The notes under the pieces are model-generated. The model worked only from the letters and a program-made list of their open reading frames with translations. It made no database searches and had not been told where the DNA came from. This document shows positions 1-5,698 of a DNA stretch of 6,975 nt, piece after piece. Positions within the stretch are counted from its first letter, which is position 1; each line of letters starts with the position of its first letter. The DNA is from Thermoproteota archaeon (lineage in GTDB: Archaea; Korarchaeota; Korarchaeia; Korarchaeales; Korarchaeaceae). Made by a program: the position numbers and the translations under genes. Location: assembly GCA_003661265.1 (NCBI GenBank), contig QMVU01000062.1, positions 1 through 6,975 of the forward strand, read 5' to 3'.

Positions 1-2
1 TG

Positions 3-986
3 ACAACAGACCCTGAGGAGGAGGTGAACAGGGAATTCTTCAGGAGAAGGCTCCTCAGGGCGCTTGAATTCCGTAGGAAGCTTAAGCTGGGAAATTGCTT
101 TAGGCTCTGTCATAGCGAGGCCGACATGCTCCCTGGCCTAATAGTGGATGTTTACTCGAACCTGGCAGTAGTTTCCTCTACCTCAATAGGGATGGACAGA
201 ATCCTGAACCAAATAGGCGAGATTCTAATGGAAATCCTTGATATAGAGGCTGTTTACGTGAGAAACGACGGGAGGACGAGGAAGGAGCTTAACCTCCCAG
301 TCTGGAGGGGGAGGCTTGTGGGCAAGGCCCCTCAAACCACCTTGATAGAGGAGGGCGCGGCTAAGTTCAGGGTTGACGTCCTCAGGGGTCAAAAGACCGG
401 TTTCTTCCTGGACCAGAGGGAGAACAGGTTAGCGGTAAATCAGATTGTCCCGGCTGGAGCAGATGTCCTAGACCTCTTCTCTTACACAGGGGGGTTTGGG
501 ATTCAAGCTGTTCTTGGCGGAGCCGGACACGTCGTCATGGTTGATGAATCCGAGTACGCGTGTGAGGAGGCAAAGAGGAACGCGGAGCTAAACGGAGTGC
601 TCGATAGGGTGAGCGTCGTCAGGTCTTCTGTCAAGGATTGGACCGAATCAGCCATCAAGAGGGGGAGGAGGTTTGACCTGGTCATATCGGACCCTCCTGC
701 CCTAATACCAAGCAAGGAGATGACGGGCATCGGGACGAAGACGTACTTCGCCGTTAACGTTGCAGCAATGAAGCTCGTTAAGGAAGATGGACTCCTCATG
801 ACTTTCAGCTGTAGCCACTTCATGACGAGGGCGAAGTTCAGGAAACTAGTAATGGATGCAGCCCAGAAAGCTGGGAGGAGGATTCAGTTCCTCGGAGGGG
901 TTAGAGGTCAGGCCGGAGATCACCCGATAGACCCACTTCACCCGTGGACGGCATACCTTAAGGGCTACCTACTAAGGGTCTGGTGA
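3..986 (+). CDS. Class I SAM-dependent rRNA methyltransferase, PUA/RlmI type (5' partial)
   Basis: Likely transfers a methyl group from S-adenosylmethionine to a cytosine of large-subunit rRNA, in the cytoplasm, as bacterial RlmI does; the archaeal target is inferred. The reading frame is open from the first base of the window, and the residues before the GTG at 24 (PEEEVNREFF) read as the normal linker between the N-terminal PUA domain and the catalytic part. The GTG is therefore probably internal, and the true start with the PUA domain (about 70 residues) lies upstream. Counting from that GTG, visible motifs are QKTGFFLDQRENR (123-135), SAM-binding motif I DLFSYTGGFG (150-159), the acidic VDESE (173-177), catalytic-loop SDPPA (222-226), the FSCSHFM segment with the family's cysteine (261-267), and the C-terminal DHPIDPLHP plus YLKGYLLRV signature. 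No frameshift is seen. The family is secure; the exact rRNA position modified is not. Confidence 0.9.
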   Translation, partial: TTDPEEEVNREFFRRRLLRALEFRRKLKLGNCFRLCHSEADMLPGLIVDVYSNLAVVSSTSIGMDRILNQIGEILMEILDIEAVYVRNDGRTRKELNLPVWRGRLVGKAPQTTLIEEGAAKFRVDVLRGQKTGFFLDQRENRLAVNQIVPAGADVLDLFSYTGGFGIQAVLGGAGHVVMVDESEYACEEAKRNAELNGVLDRVSVVRSSVKDWTESAIKRGRRFDLVISDPPALIPSKEMTGIGTKTYFAVNVAAMKLVKEDGLLMTFSCSHFMTRAKFRKLVMDAAQKAGRRIQFLGGVRGQAGDHPIDPLHPWTAYLKGYLLRVW

Positions 987-987
987 T

Positions 988-996
988 CTTAAAATA
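988..996 (+). promoter_or_regulatory. Possible TATA box for the KaiC-like gene
   Basis: The sequence CTTAAAATA lies two bases after the methyltransferase stop codon. It is the only AT-rich element in the 60-base gap. An archaeal transcript would start roughly 25 bases downstream, near 1018, giving a leader of about 30 bases that contains the GAGGAG ribosome binding site at 1033-1038. The match to a TATA box is only fair, so read-through from the methyltransferase gene is an equally good explanation. Confidence 0.4.
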
Positions 997-1046
997 CGGG
1001 AGAGACCCTTAGCCTGAGCCCATCTCCGGATTGAGGAGCTTGGGAG

Positions 1047-1910
1047 GTGCTGGCACTGCCAAAGGCATTTGAGGACGCAATAGAGCTTGCTGAGGAGGCT
1101 GGTAAGAGGGCGCCGAAGCTCTTCGGCGTCCCATCAGGTGTCGAGGGCTTGGATGATCTTTTCTACAAGGTGGAGTTCACGGATGAGGGCGTTAGAAGGG
1201 TTCCGTTGGGGGGATACCCCTACAGAGCCGTTATGAACATAACAGGAGTCCCTGACACAGGGAAGAGCCTGATGGCAGAGCAGTTTGCGGTTAAGCAAGC
1301 TTCTCTCGGATATACGACTTGCTTCGTTACCGTAGAAAGTCCCTCTTCCTTCCTCGCCAGAGGGCTAATGCAGAGGTCTGCGGCCATGGGGATAGGCTGG
1401 GAATTCGTGAAGAGGAGAATCGTGATAATAGATGCGGCAAGCCATAAGGAGCTCAGGGAAGACCTCCCAACCCTTCTTGAAACAATCGCCTTTGCCATAA
1501 GGGAATATGATGTAAAGAGCGTTACCATAGACTCCATTACTGGGCTTTTTGAGGCAAGGGAAGTCCTGGCTAGGTCTGTTGTAAGGGAGGTCTTCAACTT
1601 CCTCAAGAGTTGGGGGCAAACGGCCATTCTCATATCCCAGAAGAGAAGCGGACACAGGGAGGAGAGCGCAGAAGCTGCTGGAGGATATGCTGTAAGTCAC
1701 ATTGTGGACGGAACAATCGTCTTAGGCAAGATCCTGGTGAGGAACAGGTGGGAGGAAAACCTTTACAATAAACCGATTGGGACGTTGATCAGGACAATAA
1801 GGATCGATGGGTGCAGGATGGTTGGACACGATACGTCCACTCACCTGCTGTTCATAACCGATGAAGGCCTGGTTAAGGTTGGTCCAAGGCTTGAGGAGCT
1901 GAGGGGGTGA
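1047..1910 (+). CDS. KaiC/RadA-like RecA-superfamily ATPase (AF_0795-type KaiC-domain protein)
   Basis: A single-domain KaiC-like protein of 287 residues, predicted cytoplasmic ATPase with a sensory or regulatory role rather than a clock function. After a helical N-terminus, the sequence LFGVPSGVEGLDDLF (25-39) is the KaiC-family entry motif. Walker A is GVPDTGKS (67-74), the likely catalytic acidic residue is E97 in VTVESP, and Walker B is SVTID (158-162), followed by SITGLFEA. ISQKR (196-200) and EAAGGYAVSHIVDGTIVL (209-226) match the C-terminal KaiC core. The length and motif wording fit the archaeal KaiC group described by TIGR03878 (recalled, not searched). The start is GTG, with GAGGAG at 1033-1038 eight bases upstream; no better in-frame start is seen. 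Four bases separate it from the helix-turn-helix gene, so the two are very probably co-transcribed. DNA recombination (RadA) is unlikely because the recombinase N-terminal domain is missing. The signal it reads is unknown. Confidence 0.88.
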   Translation: MLALPKAFEDAIELAEEAGKRAPKLFGVPSGVEGLDDLFYKVEFTDEGVRRVPLGGYPYRAVMNITGVPDTGKSLMAEQFAVKQASLGYTTCFVTVESPSSFLARGLMQRSAAMGIGWEFVKRRIVIIDAASHKELREDLPTLLETIAFAIREYDVKSVTIDSITGLFEAREVLARSVVREVFNFLKSWGQTAILISQKRSGHREESAEAAGGYAVSHIVDGTIVLGKILVRNRWEENLYNKPIGTLIRTIRIDGCRMVGHDTSTHLLFITDEGLVKVGPRLEELRG

Positions 1911-1912
1911 TC
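1900..1912 (+). promoter_or_regulatory. Ribosome binding site overlapping the KaiC-like stop codon
   Basis: GGGGGTGATC at 1903-1912 is a near-perfect complement of the archaeal 16S rRNA 3' end (consensus GGAGGTGATC) and contains the TGA stop of the KaiC-like gene. It sits just before the GTG at 1915, supporting that start and translational coupling of the pair. Confidence 0.6.
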
Positions 1913-1914
1913 TA

Positions 1915-2535
1915 GTGGTCGAGGTAAGTCCTGTCAAGAGGGATCTGGACAAGGAGGTGCTCAGGATCTTCATGAAGAGCATAGAGCTCCTGGGAGGTCC
2001 CAGGAAGCTCATAAGGTACAGGAACCTGACCTGGCTCCCGAGCTTAATGGAGGCATGCTATGCTGTGGCGCTGAAGAACAGGTTTAAGACAGATGAGGAG
2101 ATAGCGAGGGAGCTTGGCGTAACTAGGCAGACGGTGAGGAGGATCTTGGAGTCCAATTCCTTGGCCGTCATGAGGAAACTTAAGGGCGAGTACTCAGGAA
2201 GGTTCGACGAGCATATAGCTGGAGGGATAGCTAAGCTTGCCTGGAGGGAGATGAGGAGGGGCAGGGAGGACGTTGAATTCATGATAGATGCTTCCAGGAA
2301 GGTCCTTGAGGGGCTTGGAGGTCCTGTGTGGGCTATCTTGACCTTGATGAGGGTAAAGGGCCTGGACTTCCCCATCGAGGACCCCAGAGTCCTTGAGGAA
2401 AGGCTTAGGGGGATAAAGGTGGGGGGAGAAGATCTTGGGGAGGTGGCCAGGCTAATAGGCTACCCCGTGGAGAACCCAGCCGAACTCCTCAGCAAGATCT
2501 CGAGGAAGATAAAGGAAGTTGGGGGATATTACTGA
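1915..2535 (+). CDS. KaiC-partner helix-turn-helix protein (near-KaiC regulatory domain family)
   Basis: A 206-residue soluble protein with a helix-turn-helix at about residues 57-82: the stretch FKTDEEIARELGVTRQTVRR has the usual pattern of helix, glycine turn and recognition helix. The remainder is charged and mostly helical, with a second conserved-looking block at about 130-195 (GGPVWAILTLMRVKGLDFP, then repeated RLIGYPVENPAELL-like helices). There is no signal peptide or membrane segment. Archaeal KaiC-like genes of this type are commonly followed by such a protein, described in TIGR03879 as a probable regulatory domain beside KaiC (recalled, not searched). This arrangement is the main evidence for function: the ATPase and this protein probably act together in signalling, with this one perhaps binding DNA. 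The GTG start four bases after the previous stop has a strong ribosome binding site overlapping that stop. The gene ends eight bases from the end of the convergent gene, with no clear terminator between them. Confidence 0.8.
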   Translation: MVEVSPVKRDLDKEVLRIFMKSIELLGGPRKLIRYRNLTWLPSLMEACYAVALKNRFKTDEEIARELGVTRQTVRRILESNSLAVMRKLKGEYSGRFDEHIAGGIAKLAWREMRRGREDVEFMIDASRKVLEGLGGPVWAILTLMRVKGLDFPIEDPRVLEERLRGIKVGGEDLGEVARLIGYPVENPAELLSKISRKIKEVGGYY

Positions 2536-2543
2536 AGCCCGTT

Positions 2544-3809
2544 TTAGACTCCTTCCAAGAAATCCCTCAGCTTCTTGTAACAATCCTCGGTCTTCTTGGA
2601 TTGCAGCATTAAGCGGAAGTACTCAACCCCTCTTTGCATCTTCTTTGGGATCCCCAGGATTTCCCATATCTTCCCCTTAAGGAGGAGCGATTTCCTGAGC
2701 ATTTCCCTCTTCAGCCTTGACTCAACCTCGAAAACACTCCTCTTATAGTAACCGAGCTCGACCCCCTCTATGAAGGCCTCGGTAAGCTCCGACTTGGGCG
2801 TTTCGAGGGGAAAGGCTCCCAAGCTAGCTAAAGCGTCTGGAGAAGATGATAGGAGGAGCTCGTAGAATTCAAACCTGGGAAAATTCTCGCTGGAGAAGTG
2901 TGATCTTGCTATGGCTTCGGCGTTCGGTAGCGGGTTCATCACATGGCACAGGAAGAAGACTTCAAGCTTCCTCAGGTCCTTCTCCCTAAGCTCACCGGCC
3001 ATGTGGTAATCGGTCATCCAGGTTCCTTCCTCTCCCACTAAGTGGTTGGCAACGTGGGAGTTCGTCATGAAGCCCTGGTCCGCCTGGATCGTGCCGTGCA
3101 TGATCCCGCAGTCATGGTGTAGCCTCAGGTTATAGCCGCAGGATGAACCAAGCCACCTGAGGTAATCCTTGCAGTCCTCCCTTCCAAGGAGTTCGTCCAC
3201 CCCAGGAAAGCTGAAAGCGTAAAGCACCTCGTCAACCCTCACGTCAGTTGGTTCGAGGCAGAAGAGGCAGGCTGCCTCAACCTTCCTCGACTCCCTAGAA
3301 AATCTTTCCATCAAGAGCTCCCTGCTCGTCCTGTTAAGGTAAGAGAAGAGCTCCTTCCTGTTCTTAAGCTCTATCACGAAGACGTTTTCGTATATGCCCA
3401 TTCCTATGGGTTCCGTTGATGGAAGTTCCATCTCCTTTGCCCTTCTCATCCACCTTAGCTCGTTCTCCGCCTCCTTTACCGTAGAAAAACCCCATATGAG
3501 CCTCCCGGAGCCTATGTTCGCCTCGCTCAGGAAGTAGGAGAAGAGCTTCCCGTCCCTATAGAAGGGCCGGGAGATGCCGAAGGGTATGCCTATCGCCTTT
3601 GCCTTGAACCAGAGACCTCCCTCCGGAAGGATGATCGACCTGTTTCCACTTATGTAGGCTGAAGAGGGTTCGCCCTCCATGTCGCACAGCACTGGTAGCT
3701 CTCCCCTGCCAAAGGGGTACTTCTGTGGGTTGAGGAGGAGGGTCTCGCCCTCTACCCTGAAGTACTCCGTCCTCCCCCTGAGCCTCAGGATTATCTCCTC
3801 GAATTCCAT
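2544..3809 (-). CDS. Uncharacterised protein with protein-kinase-like / SelO-like motifs
   Basis: This 421-residue protein is not one I can name. Numbered from the ATG at 3809, it carries a set of motifs in the order of a kinase-like fold: a beta-strand lysine in WFKAKAIG (K69 or K71), GSGR (100-103), acidic residues in KEAENEL (E113, E115, E117), LPSTEPIGMG after the helix, HGTIQADQ (238-245), NSHVANHLV (250-258) and TDYHMAGE (266-273). HGTIQADQ resembles the SelO catalytic-loop HGVxNTDN, and TDYHMAG resembles its DYG metal motif. GSGR through E117 also matches SelO GDGR-to-SEA spacing as I recall it. Alternatively NSHVANHLV mirrors the DLHPGNVLV loop of aminoglycoside-type kinases, with asparagine replacing the catalytic aspartate. 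SelO transfers AMP to proteins; whether this one does is inference. Cysteines cluster at 181, 184, 213, 224 and 234, a possible metal site. The last 80 residues are helical and basic. The ATG shares its A with the stop of the upstream Lrp gene (TGATG), and GGGGAG precedes it; a TTG one codon upstream is less likely. Confidence 0.55.
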   Translation of the reverse strand: MEFEEIILRLRGRTEYFRVEGETLLLNPQKYPFGRGELPVLCDMEGEPSSAYISGNRSIILPEGGLWFKAKAIGIPFGISRPFYRDGKLFSYFLSEANIGSGRLIWGFSTVKEAENELRWMRRAKEMELPSTEPIGMGIYENVFVIELKNRKELFSYLNRTSRELLMERFSRESRKVEAACLFCLEPTDVRVDEVLYAFSFPGVDELLGREDCKDYLRWLGSSCGYNLRLHHDCGIMHGTIQADQGFMTNSHVANHLVGEEGTWMTDYHMAGELREKDLRKLEVFFLCHVMNPLPNAEAIARSHFSSENFPRFEFYELLLSSSPDALASLGAFPLETPKSELTEAFIEGVELGYYKRSVFEVESRLKREMLRKSLLLKGKIWEILGIPKKMQRGVEYFRLMLQSKKTEDCYKKLRDFLEGV

Positions 3810-4300
3810 CAAGCTCCCCTCTCACGAAATATGGGTATCTCGGTCGTCTCCTTTGCTGTCTTGAAGACCATGCAAGTTAGGGTCTTCTCTATCCCCTCAA
3901 CCTTTCTGAGCTTGTCCACAACGAATTCTCCGACTTCATCGACGTCCTTGGCTTTTACCTTTATCAAGAGGTCCCAGTTCCCCGAAATTATGTGAACCTC
4001 CTGAACTTCTGGGAAGAGGGCTATTTTCTCAGCTATCTCCACCTGAGAGAGCGGCTCCTTTGATCCAGGAACCCTGTATGCGACGGATGCTAGGATAAAG
4101 GCGGTCGTTCCCCTCCCAAGCTCCTTGGCGTTCAGTATCGCCCTGTAGCCGAGTATTACCTTTAACTTCTCCATCCTCCTTATCTTTGCGTAAACTGTGC
4201 TTATTGGACTCTTAATTTTCTCAGCTATCTCCTTGGCTGATAAACGGCAATTCTTCTGGAGTATCCTTAGTATCTCCACGTCCTTAGAATCGAGTTTCAC
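3809..4300 (-). CDS. Lrp/AsnC-family transcription regulator
   Basis: A 163-residue DNA-binding regulator. Residues 3-48 form the N-terminal helix-turn-helix (LDSKDVEILRILQKNCRLS, then AKEIAEKIKSPISTVYAKIRRME), and residues about 64-150 the ligand-binding RAM domain, with strand TTAFILASVAYRV, the helix EIAEKIALFPEVQEVHIISG and the hallmark GNWDLLIKVKAKD (107-119). Such proteins form dimers or octamers and usually respond to amino acids. The frame stays open much further upstream, to 4579, but that extension runs antisense through the promoter and start of the divergent gene and has no Lrp-like sequence. The GTG at 4300 was chosen because it directly precedes KLDSKD and lies 27 bases from a TATA box, suggesting a leaderless transcript. 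The stop overlaps the ATG of the kinase-like gene by one base, so the two form an operon. Lrp proteins often repress their own promoter; the TTGTTACAA dyad just upstream fits but is unproven. The target set is unknown. Confidence 0.9.
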   Translation of the reverse strand: MKLDSKDVEILRILQKNCRLSAKEIAEKIKSPISTVYAKIRRMEKLKVILGYRAILNAKELGRGTTAFILASVAYRVPGSKEPLSQVEIAEKIALFPEVQEVHIISGNWDLLIKVKAKDVDEVGEFVVDKLRKVEGIEKTLTCMVFKTAKETTEIPIFRERGA

Positions 4301-4307
4301 ATTGAAA

Positions 4308-4316
4308 TTGTTACAA
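4308..4316. promoter_or_regulatory. Small dyad TTGTTACAA between the lrp TATA box and start
   Basis: Perfect TTGT-T-ACAA dyad, lying 8-16 bases upstream of the Lrp GTG start and just downstream of its TATA box. A regulator bound here would block transcription initiation, as expected for autorepression by an Lrp protein. It is short enough to be chance. Confidence 0.3.
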
Positions 4317-4323
4317 CATTGAC

Positions 4324-4330
4324 ATATAAT
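4324..4330 (-). promoter_or_regulatory. TATA box of the Lrp/kinase-like operon
   Basis: On the minus strand the sequence reads ATTATAT, preceded by purine-rich AAGA that could serve as a BRE. Its centre is 27 bases from the GTG start at 4300, the usual archaeal distance to the transcription start, so the transcript should begin at or within a few bases of the start codon (leaderless). Confidence 0.65.
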
Positions 4331-4343
4331 TCTTGGGATTGTT

Positions 4344-4363
4344 CTAAGGCAATGCCGTCTTAG
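4344..4363. promoter_or_regulatory. Interrupted dyad between the divergent promoters (possible operator)
   Basis: CTAAGGCA and TGCC-GTC-TTAG form an inverted repeat around a single A: GGCA pairs with TGCC and CTAA with TTAG, with three extra bases on the right arm. It lies in the middle of the 136-base divergent region, at about 45-63 bases upstream of the lrp start, and does not overlap either TATA box. It could be an operator for either unit, but no family-specific site is recognised. Confidence 0.3.
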
Positions 4364-4408
4364 GAGCTCACTGAAGGTGCTGACAGCCTCTTCTCCCTTT
4401 TTTATTTT

Positions 4409-4417
4409 ATTATATAC
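4409..4417 (+). promoter_or_regulatory. TATA box of the OB-fold/DUF3786 operon
   Basis: ATTATATAC sits in an AT-rich run (4398-4417) in otherwise mixed sequence. Its centre is about 25 bases before the ATG at 4437, and there is no ribosome binding site before that ATG, so a leaderless transcript is the simplest reading. This also supports 4437 as the true start. Confidence 0.7.
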
Positions 4418-4436
4418 ATGTTGAACCACATGACCC

Positions 4437-5684
4437 ATGTTGGTTGCCATAAGGGAACTCTTAGAAAAGCCCCTTAAACCCGGAGAGATTGTAGAGATAA
4501 AGGCCGTAATATCTGAACTCATACCGGTTTTCTCCTTTGGGAACAAGAGATATGAAAGGATGATAATCTCAGATAACACTGGTAAGATAACAGTCCTTCT
4601 CCCCTCCTCGCCAAAGTACTTCCTCCCAGGGGATACGGTGAGGCTGAAGGGAAGGCTTAGACCTTGTCCTTACATGCCAAGCGAGAAGTGCATCGAAACT
4701 AACGCCGAAGACGTCGAAATACTGGAGCCGAAGTGGATAAGGCCTCAGGACAGGATGAACCTTGACGATCTCGGGCCCTTCACCCTCTTCTCCTTCCTAG
4801 CTGTAACAACGCTTGACGAGGAGATGATGGGTCCCATACTAAAGACCAGGCTTGAGCCCACCAAGATATACGAGGAGGTGAGGAAGAGGGTCGAGAGGGG
4901 GGAGAATCCCGGGAAGTTCATAGAGCTAATTGAGGCTATGGCCCTCTACAGCGTTTTCTTCAGATCTCTCAAGGCAGCTGAGGTAGCCCAGAACTCAGTC
5001 ATAATGGTAAAGGGGTTAAACATAGGTATGGAGCACAAAGCCAGGCTGGAGCTAGTCGAGAAGTTCCTGAGGACCCTAGTTGACATAGAGGGCTTCAGAC
5101 CCTACATAACCGGGCCCATCAAGGGGCTGGTCGAGACCTATCCTATAGCCAGCGTGGAGGAGCTGGAAGGCCTGGGTAAGCTGGGTGAGATCGGAATTGA
5201 GGTTGCGAAGAGCCTTAGGGGAGAGGGGGACCTTAAGTTCGTGATAGTTCAGCTTGGAGGCGTTTCTGAGGGGATAGAGAAGGTGAGGAAGGTCATAGAG
5301 ATGGCGGCTGGCGTTGGAGGGGCCTCGCTGCTTAGCTCGACTATAGACGCTACGCTGCAGAACTTCGAGGAAGTAATGGAGAAGATGGAGGAGGTTCCGA
5401 ATAGGAAGGAGAGGACCCTGCTCTACATTGAGGGCCTTGAGATACTGGCCCCGAGCAACCTGTTCATATCAACCTACGTGAAGAGTCCAGACATAGCCTT
5501 AAGGGTCAGGATGAAGAGCATCAACCTTCTATCTAGGATCCTGAAGAACCCAAACGTTGTTCTAGTTGGATTAACTCCCTCAGTCGCTCTTGTAGCCAAA
5601 GAGGTCGTAGAAAAAGCGGATAAGGTTCTTGGTGAGGAGAAGAAGGTTAAGAAAGGAGGTGAGTACCTCCCCTACACGGTGTAG
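4437..5684 (+). CDS. OB-fold protein with a degenerate ATPase-like C-terminal domain
   Basis: I do not recognise this 415-residue protein. Residues about 15-96 look like an OB fold: GEIVEIKAVISEL, a variable loop, RMIISDNTGKITVLLP, then LPGDTVRLKGRLRP, as in nucleic-acid-binding proteins. The middle (about 110-260) is helical. From about 266 the order resembles a P-loop ATPase core that has lost its key residues: strand LKFVIVQLGG leads into GGVSEGIE (274-281), where GxxxxGKT would stand but the lysine and threonine are I and E; TLLYIEGLEIL (327-337) resembles Walker B with E for D; and NVVLVGLTPS with ADKVL (394-398) resembles the end of a RecA-like core. This reading is an inference from pattern. 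The C-terminus is lysine-rich (EEKKVKKGG). The ATG is 25 bases after a TATA box and lacks a ribosome binding site. The next gene starts 14 bases after the stop. A role in DNA or RNA binding without ATP hydrolysis is plausible; no specific function can be given. Confidence 0.75.
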   Translation: MLVAIRELLEKPLKPGEIVEIKAVISELIPVFSFGNKRYERMIISDNTGKITVLLPSSPKYFLPGDTVRLKGRLRPCPYMPSEKCIETNAEDVEILEPKWIRPQDRMNLDDLGPFTLFSFLAVTTLDEEMMGPILKTRLEPTKIYEEVRKRVERGENPGKFIELIEAMALYSVFFRSLKAAEVAQNSVIMVKGLNIGMEHKARLELVEKFLRTLVDIEGFRPYITGPIKGLVETYPIASVEELEGLGKLGEIGIEVAKSLRGEGDLKFVIVQLGGVSEGIEKVRKVIEMAAGVGGASLLSSTIDATLQNFEEVMEKMEEVPNRKERTLLYIEGLEILAPSNLFISTYVKSPDIALRVRMKSINLLSRILKNPNVVLVGLTPSVALVAKEVVEKADKVLGEEKKVKKGGEYLPYTV

Positions 5685-5689
5685 GGGAG
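5655..5689 (+). promoter_or_regulatory. Two overlapping, mutually exclusive hairpins at the gene junction
   Basis: Hairpin A is GGAGGT-GAGT-ACCTCC (5655-5670), a perfect six-base stem with a four-base loop. Hairpin B is a perfect 11-base inverted repeat around one base (5667-5677 and 5679-5689, arms CTCCCCTACAC and GTGTAGGGGAG). They share CTCC at 5667-5670, so they cannot form together. B's right arm contains both the TAG stop of the OB-fold gene and GGGGAG (5684-5689), the likely ribosome binding site of the DUF3786 gene nine bases later. A's left arm is a near-perfect archaeal ribosome binding site. No T-run follows, so a classical terminator is unlikely; control of downstream translation, or a DNA-binding site, is more likely. 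Confidence 0.5.
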
Positions 5690-5698
5690 AAGGGACTT

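Noticed and set aside
11..60. Perfect 10-base inverted repeat CCCTGAGGAG / CTCCTCAGGG separated by 30 bases
   Set aside because: It lies inside conserved coding sequence rich in AGG and GAG codons; with such bias and a free spacing a 10-base match is near chance expectation.
2530..2550. Terminator between the convergent genes ending at 2535 and 2544
   Set aside because: Only one run of four T is present, with no hairpin; not enough for either strand.
2544..3809. Selenocysteine in the SelO-like protein
   Set aside because: The reading frame has no internal TGA, and no selenocysteine insertion element was seen; any SelO relation would be to the cysteine or non-selenium forms.
3810..3812. TTG start one codon upstream of the kinase-like gene's ATG
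   Set aside because: The ATG gives the classic TGATG overlap and proper spacing from GGGGAG; TTG adds only one methionine.
3556..3825. Open frames antisense or out of frame to the real genes, such as 3556-3825 minus, 503-823 minus, 1220-1633 minus and 6311-6553 plus
   Set aside because: They lie inside well-supported genes, have low-complexity or unlike-protein composition, and lack family motifs.
4301..4579. Extension of the Lrp gene by 93 residues to a start at 4579
   Set aside because: The extra residues show no Lrp similarity, are antisense to the divergent gene's start and span both promoters; the GTG at 4300 directly precedes the conserved N-terminus and fits the TATA distance.
5667..5689. 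Intrinsic transcription terminator at the 23-base palindrome
   Set aside because: No T-run follows on the plus strand, and a closely spaced gene begins nine bases later; archaeal terminators depend on T-rich tracts.
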